Source of the DNA: Dissophora ornata | Lineage: Eukaryota > Mortierellomycota > Mortierellomycetes > Mortierellales > Mortierellaceae | Assembly (NCBI GenBank): GCA_025201705.1 | Contig: MU617072.1 | Location: 1 to 24,417 of the forward strand | Direction: 5' to 3' | DNA: 24,417 nt | Part shown: piece after piece, positions 19,913 to 24,417 of the stretch | Layout: the number at the start of each line of letters is the position of its first letter | Numbering within the stretch: position 1 is the first letter of the stretch | Translations under genes and position numbers: made by a program | Notes under the pieces: model-generated | Told to the model about the DNA's origin: nothing | The model's database searches: none | The model's input: only the letters and a program-made list of their open reading frames with translations

Positions 19913-20211
19913 TTATATTAAAACGACATGGAGCAACCGCACCATCGTGATTGTAGGCCGATGTCCTTTCACGCTTCTCCTCGATTGCTAATGTGTATGC
20001 GGCACTATCAAGGTTCTTGAGCTATTCTTGCATGGTTTAACCCTCCTGGAAAGGTGAGCAGGCCAACAAGGACATCTGCAACAGGGGTAGCCATAATTAC
20101 GCACTGTCAGCAACCCCAGGCAGGGGGCTGGAGGTGACAAACCTGTTTACCTTTGCCGCTCAAACCGATACATGAACACATGAAGCTGCAGGATGTCGAC
20201 ACCCTCTAGGA

Positions 20212-20322
20212 CAGACAGTGTAGTGCTGGAGTGGAATGATTATTGCTTCAGACAGTGTAGTGCTGGAGTGAAACGGTTATTGCTCCAGACAATGCAGTGC
20301 TGGAGTGGAATGATTATTGCTC
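20212..20322 (+). repeat. Three tandem copies of a 37-base unit
   Basis: Units at 20212-20248, 20249-20285 and 20286-20322 each begin CAGACA and contain AGTGCTGGAGTG, with 3-6 differences between copies. Because 37 is not a multiple of 3, it is not a protein repeat. Within each unit CTGGAG can pair with CTCCAG or CTTCAG at the unit boundary, so small hairpins are possible. Confidence 0.85.
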
Positions 20323-21780
20323 CGTGTCTGCCCTGGCGGAAACAATGCACACCTCCGACGTGTTCCGCCGGTCTGCGTTTCAATACCACATCCGAGTTTT
20401 GATTGTGTCACCTTACTCAAGTCCACATGCCCCACCAGAGAGAACACGTTTTTCATATGAATGTGGGCAGCCCTTTGAAGTTCATGCACGGAAACGGGTC
20501 CAATGCACACAGAGTCCGTCCACGGCACTCTGACTCGAGCAAAAGCCGAGAGTCCAGTCCTGGCCAAATGCATGCGGTTGTGTTTTGATACATACATATG
20601 GAGCGCGTCCGGGAAGGATAGTGTATCTTATGGAGTACAGGCTGGGCCTAGGGGAGTGATGTCGCACCATGAAACTAGCCCGGTGAGCACCTGAGCTGGC
20701 AGGGAGAGTCGCGGTTGAGATGAGCTGATAGCATTGGAGAATGTCAATTAGTAATTTTTTCAACTACCAGAAGAGAAAAAAACCCAGGCATCGGCATGTG
20801 TTGCATGGCGGTTGAGCTAGCTATCCTATCCAAAAACAATACAGAGGGCACGGAACAGCTGCTTGCTTGCTGACGGGTAGCTGGCTGGATGGACGGACCG
20901 ACAAAAAGCTCTCAATAATGTATTCTCCCATGTCATTCATTCTTGACTTGTCTCTTTTTTATGGTTGTGACTCTGGAAATGAATTTAAAATTAAAAAGGA
21001 AGTTCGATACGTACTAGCCAAGATGTGTGAAAATAGAATAAGTGAACTGTATTCAAATGGGGGTGGGAAATAAACAGCGAAAGGAGAGGACGATGGTTGC
21101 CTGGGAGGTCCGATGGCGGCACAAGTCCCATCCAAGCCAAGAAGGATCATGCCATGCTGCCCACCGCTGTATCCATGCCTGGGGCGCTGCAGGTGTATGT
21201 TATGAGATGACATGTACTTGGGCTCGTATGTAACGCCAGTGTCAGAAGCTGTAAGGCCATGCATGAATGTATCCTCATCAGCCCATCGTATCGGGGAGCA
21301 TAAAGGTGAATAAATAAATAGACAAATATCGTGTTGTACACATGCATGTGCATTATTTAAAAATATTCAGGTACTGGAACATGGTATGTACGGAAGCAAC
21401 CCTCTCAAATTATTACGGTGTACATATACTCGGCCCCGACCCGTGTCCATCTTGTGTACCCATCCAGGATGGTAATTAATAATGCGAATCATACCCCACC
21501 CTCGTCGGAGCGTGCAGAGCTACGGGGCGTGTTTGAAAGTGGGGTTTCTGTTGTTTGCAAAGCCCTTGGTCCCCGTGGGACCCTATGAGCTGCATAATGA
21601 TGAATAGGGCGAGGAAACATGGAGGAGCAACGGGCCGTGGCCCCATGCATCGAGAGAAAAGAGCGGATGTAACGGTGAGTGGTGTGTGTGTGAGAGAGAG
21701 AGGTGAGCAAGAGGTGAGCAAGAGGCCATGCTCTCACAGACGTGAGACGAGACCTTCAAATGCAAATGTCGACGACTATC

Positions 21781-22240
21781 CGCCGTCATATTTATTAACG
21801 CCGACCTCTCCCATCAACCTTTTCTTCCTCTCCTTCAGCATTTCTCCTTCGTTCTCTACCTCTTTCCTTCCATCCCGCTACCTCTCATTTCTTCACTCGC
21901 TCTCATTGCCTTTGCCAACCGAACCCTGAATCCCCTTGCCTCTATTGTCCTGTCTTCGCGTCTCCACCTGCCCATTTACCGCTCCCGGGACGTTTAATTT
22001 TTCCCTTTGTTATCACACTCGACATCTCACCGTGTTCTCTCTACTCCTGCCGATAAAGGCGTTGGTCCCAACAGGCACAGACAGGTATGACATGGGTCCT
22101 ACAAAAAGCGCCTATTCTGTGCCATACTCGAGCACAAGTGAACGTATAAGCAAAGAGGCTATCCCTACGTCCAAATCCACTGAACCTCAGTGCACCGCCT
22201 CCAGCTTCTGTACTTGAGGAGGTGGGGCTTGCTCTATTTG
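21781..22240 (+). promoter_or_regulatory. Promoter-like block (TATA-like, then C/T-rich tract) with a 41-codon frame
   Basis: CATATTTATTAA at about 21787 is followed by a C/T-rich tract (21800-21930), the layout seen upstream of real genes here. The first longer ATG frame is 22092-22217, starting MGPTKSAYSVPYSS and ending at TGA after 41 residues. Whether this is a short-peptide gene, a leader exon or a noncoding transcript cannot be told from the sequence. Confidence 0.25.
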
Positions 22241-22251
22241 GCGAGACAGTG

Positions 22252-22352
22252 TGTGGACACAGCGAGTGCGTGTGAATGTGCGTTTTGATGTTCGTGCATG
22301 TTTGCATTTGTGCGTGCGTGCGTTCGTGCGTTCGTGCGTGATTGTGCCTGGG
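22252..22352 (+). repeat. GTGCGTGC/GTTCGTGC simple repeat
   Basis: A degenerate GTGCGT-type microsatellite is densest at 22310-22340, with repeated CGTGCGTT units; the surrounding DNA is similarly G/T-rich. Confidence 0.65.
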
Positions 22353-22599
22353 TGTGCGTGCAGCGATAGCAGAGATAGTGGAGATATGAAAGAAAAGAGG
22401 TGTGAGCGCACTGTCAATTGTTTGCCCCCCATCCCATCCCACCCCGCCCGCGTCCTTCGCCTGTTGTGCTCTTCTTAATAGAACTCATTTTTGAACTGCC
22501 GAGTGCCAGCGCGCCAATCAACGTCCAGTCCTCGTTCTCGTTCGCGGCCGCAATGCTCTGTCTTTGATCCCTCCTGCTTTCCGGCGGCCATTCGTATCG

Positions 22600-23155
22600 A
22601 CTTGTTGTTGTTGTGGTTTTCTCAAGTCCTCTCGCCTTCTTGTTCCCTCCTCCTTCTCACTCTTCCCCCGTTTTTTCCTCTTTGTCCACCTCCTTGTTGC
22701 GTGCGCAGTCTGCGTCTCTCGCTCTCTGTCTCTCTGCTGTCATTCCGGCTTTTCTTTCACACACCAACATACTGGCATTCTAGCCAGCATCGCTACCGTG
22801 GGCGCCGCAAAGTGTGTCATGTCGCATGGAGATGCTTTGCAGACCTTGGTGCGCTCTCTCTTTCGCCCTTTTGTCGTGTAATTATCTCGGCCCCTCCTTA
22901 ATGCCCTGTTTTCTTGTTTGTCCCTTTTTTTCCTTCCGTTTTTGTCGTTATTAATATCTGCCTAGAATGGCAGGGCCAAAGTAAAGAGATTAAAAAAAAA
23001 AAAAAAAGCACGGCTTCATCTTCCGTTTCCTTCCATTCATCTGCTCCCTGCCTACTTCCTCCCCCAACGAACCATTACCGTTTGCAAGGCCTCTTTTATT
23101 AACACTCTTTCCCCCTGTCGACTCTAGAATTCCCTCCACCATAACGTCACCACAG
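22600..23155 (+). promoter_or_regulatory. Promoter and leader of the 334-residue protein gene
   Basis: C/T-rich tracts at about 22620-22750 and again at 23025-23070 precede the ATG at 23156. A short stretch at 22819-22848 (ATGTCGCATGGAGATGC and on) could be an upstream exon, but its donor (GTGCGC) is poor. AG lies directly before the ATG (23154-23155), so a leader intron is possible. A 15-base A run sits at 22992-23006. Confidence 0.3.
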
Positions 23156-24160
23156 ATGGGCGCAATCCAGTCGTTCCTTGCGGCTGACCTCAATCAGCAT
23201 TCTCCACATCCCCGTCCATACGAACCAAGGGAGGCGTATTGCAAAATGCTCGAAACTTTGATCAAGCAACGATACCAGGAAGCCCTAACTTACTGCTCCC
23301 CCGCCACATCACAACCCTGTCGTCGTATTTACCGCAATTGGCACCCAGACGACCATCAGCGGCGGGAGAAGGAGTTGGAGCATGTCAAGAGCCGATTCTT
23401 GCTCTCATATCCCGCCGAAAAGTACAACCTTGTCCGTGAAGACGATCATTCTCCGATAGTCAACCCATTCTATAATTTGTCTGGCTTATTTTTCTGCGCG
23501 ACCGGTTCGCCAGCGAACAGCGAGCAGGATGAGACTGGCGCTGGAGCAGGAGGCCCTGTAGCAACATCCCCTTATGGCACAACACGCTTTCAAGTCGAAT
23601 TTGGCCAGCTCCAGCGGGACTTGTTCCCAAATTTCAAGCTCTACTTTGCAGATCATTACAAGGTCGTTGGAGACTGGTATATTCAACTGGTTGTTGTGCC
23701 AAGCTGGAACGCGAGGCTTGAAGAGCAGTGTGTCCAGCAAGGTATGGTCGAGCTCGACATCCAGTCCAACCCATTCTTTTACCGCGCGGACGATGGTCAA
23801 TACTGGGTCAGCAACTCTCCAAAACTCTGGATGGAGCTCTTCATCGGATGCGACACCATTCCCACGACAGCACTAGGAGAGGTCGTCGACAGTCGGCTAC
23901 ATGAGAAGGTCCGTAAGACTAGAAACCGCCTCTCAGAGGAAGAGGAGCGAGAACGACATGCGCGAGTTATTGAGAATGTTGCCCTCGATCTTGTCAAGTT
24001 GGTACAAGGTCTGAGGCAGGGACTAGGCCCCGGGAATGAAGAACTCGTGGACTTGACTTATGCTTTGTCCACAGCTCGGACCACGCTTGGTGTTTTGCAG
24101 TCTATTGTCCCTGAGGCACAAGCAGAGCTCGAGCATAATGAGAAGTCTCGCGAGGAGTAA
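23156..24160 (+). CDS. Uncharacterised 334-residue protein with N-myristoylation-like start
   Basis: A single uninterrupted frame from ATG 23156 to TAA gives 334 residues; I do not recognise the family. The start MGAIQSFL fits the N-myristoylation pattern (Gly2, small residue at 3, Ser6, no Pro at 7). Residues about 20-110 are charged and aromatic-rich (RRIYRNWHPDDHQRREKE); a Gly/Ala-rich linker lies at about 125-140; then a compact region with many aromatics (GDWYIQLVVVPSWNARLEEQ, FYRADDGQYWVSNSPKLWME); and the last ~90 residues are strongly helical and charged (RLSEEEERERHARVIENVAL), possibly coiled coil. There is no signal peptide or membrane segment. Codon use and continuous openness support a real gene. 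No AATAAA is seen in the remaining 257 bases. Being intronless is unlike the other intact genes here. Confidence 0.72.
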   Translation: MGAIQSFLAADLNQHSPHPRPYEPREAYCKMLETLIKQRYQEALTYCSPATSQPCRRIYRNWHPDDHQRREKELEHVKSRFLLSYPAEKYNLVREDDHSPIVNPFYNLSGLFFCATGSPANSEQDETGAGAGGPVATSPYGTTRFQVEFGQLQRDLFPNFKLYFADHYKVVGDWYIQLVVVPSWNARLEEQCVQQGMVELDIQSNPFFYRADDGQYWVSNSPKLWMELFIGCDTIPTTALGEVVDSRLHEKVRKTRNRLSEEEERERHARVIENVALDLVKLVQGLRQGLGPGNEELVDLTYALSTARTTLGVLQSIVPEAQAELEHNEKSREE

Positions 24161-24417
24161 TGGCTGAGAGTGACAGGGCGAGATACTTTGGCCCTATTCC
24201 TACAACCGAACTCCTGTCCACGACTTATCGCGATGGCTCTCATCATTGTTGACACGTTTTCTTGTTTTGTTTTGTTTATTCATTGTTTTGATTTACTCGC
24301 ATCAGCGCATCACCGCCGTTCATCCGCATTCTTCCTCTCTCCCCCACCCCTTTTTTGTATCATTGACATGCTCGACGCTCCTTAATTCATTAATCTGTGC
24401 CCCAATACCATCATTTC

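Larger units (their letters stand above)
19196..21780. other. Gene-poor stretch with short tandem repeats
   Basis: No gene can be supported over these 2.6 kb. Frames are short on both strands and there is no convincing splice pattern. The visible structure is the 18-base duplication at 19389-19424, the three 37-base units at 20212-20322, and a weak plus-strand frame at 19511-19912. No clear AATAAA follows mtHsp70, although ATTAAATGAAAAAATG at about 19266 could serve. Confidence 0.5.

Noticed and set aside
22491..22901. 136-codon plus-strand frame rich in Ser, Leu, Pro and Phe
   Set aside because: Its composition simply reflects C/T-rich promoter DNA, and there is no supporting start context.
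1..24417. tRNA genes, CRISPR arrays, intact transposons with terminal repeats
   Set aside because: No GGTTCGAATCC-type T-arm with a matching acceptor stem outside coding DNA, no regularly spaced direct repeats, and no transposase or reverse transcriptase motifs were seen by eye.

Overview
This window looks like nuclear DNA of an early-diverging filamentous fungus. Mucoromycota is the best fit, and Mortierellales is my guess (inference, no search run). Genes are spread out, carry several short introns (81-213 nt, two longer ones of 501 and 653 nt), start downstream of pyrimidine-rich leaders, and mostly end in AATAAA-type poly(A) signals. No tRNA, rRNA, CRISPR array or intact transposon was seen. 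All exon models were built by hand from splice signals, reading phase and family motifs.

Left part (1-2400): no intact gene. It holds remnants: a minus-strand fragment (38-415), a decayed XPG-I/FEN1-like nuclease on the minus strand (about 565-1375), and a plus-strand coding-like frame broken by three stops (about 1380-2233).

Gene block (2400-9600): a vacuolar AVT3/AVT4-type amino acid transporter on the minus strand (2426-4813, 4 exons); a second broken coding-like frame (5346-5843, minus); a p23/Sba1 Hsp90 co-chaperone on the minus strand (5961-7243, 5 exons including a 23-nt micro-exon); then, divergently, ribosomal protein eL6 (8042-9560, 3 exons).

Plus-strand block (9700-19200): a Golgi GDP-mannose transporter of the Vrg4 type (9745-11128), a GT2 enzyme strikingly like class I (vertebrate-type) hyaluronan synthase (12074-14262), a membrane-anchored M24B metallopeptidase (14625-16456), and mitochondrial Hsp70/Ssc1 (16715-19195). 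The GDP-mannose transporter and the GT2 synthase both bear on surface glycans and sit in tandem; a functional link is only inference. p23 and mtHsp70 are both chaperone genes but are unlinked here.

Right part (19200-24417): about 4 kb without a supportable gene, holding short tandem repeats, two promoter-like pyrimidine blocks and weak small frames, followed by an intronless gene for an unrecognised 334-residue protein with an N-myristoylation-like start (23156-24160).

The most interesting item is the hyaluronan-synthase-like gene, whose last intron must be read as a rare GC-AG intron to restore the conserved WGTS motif.
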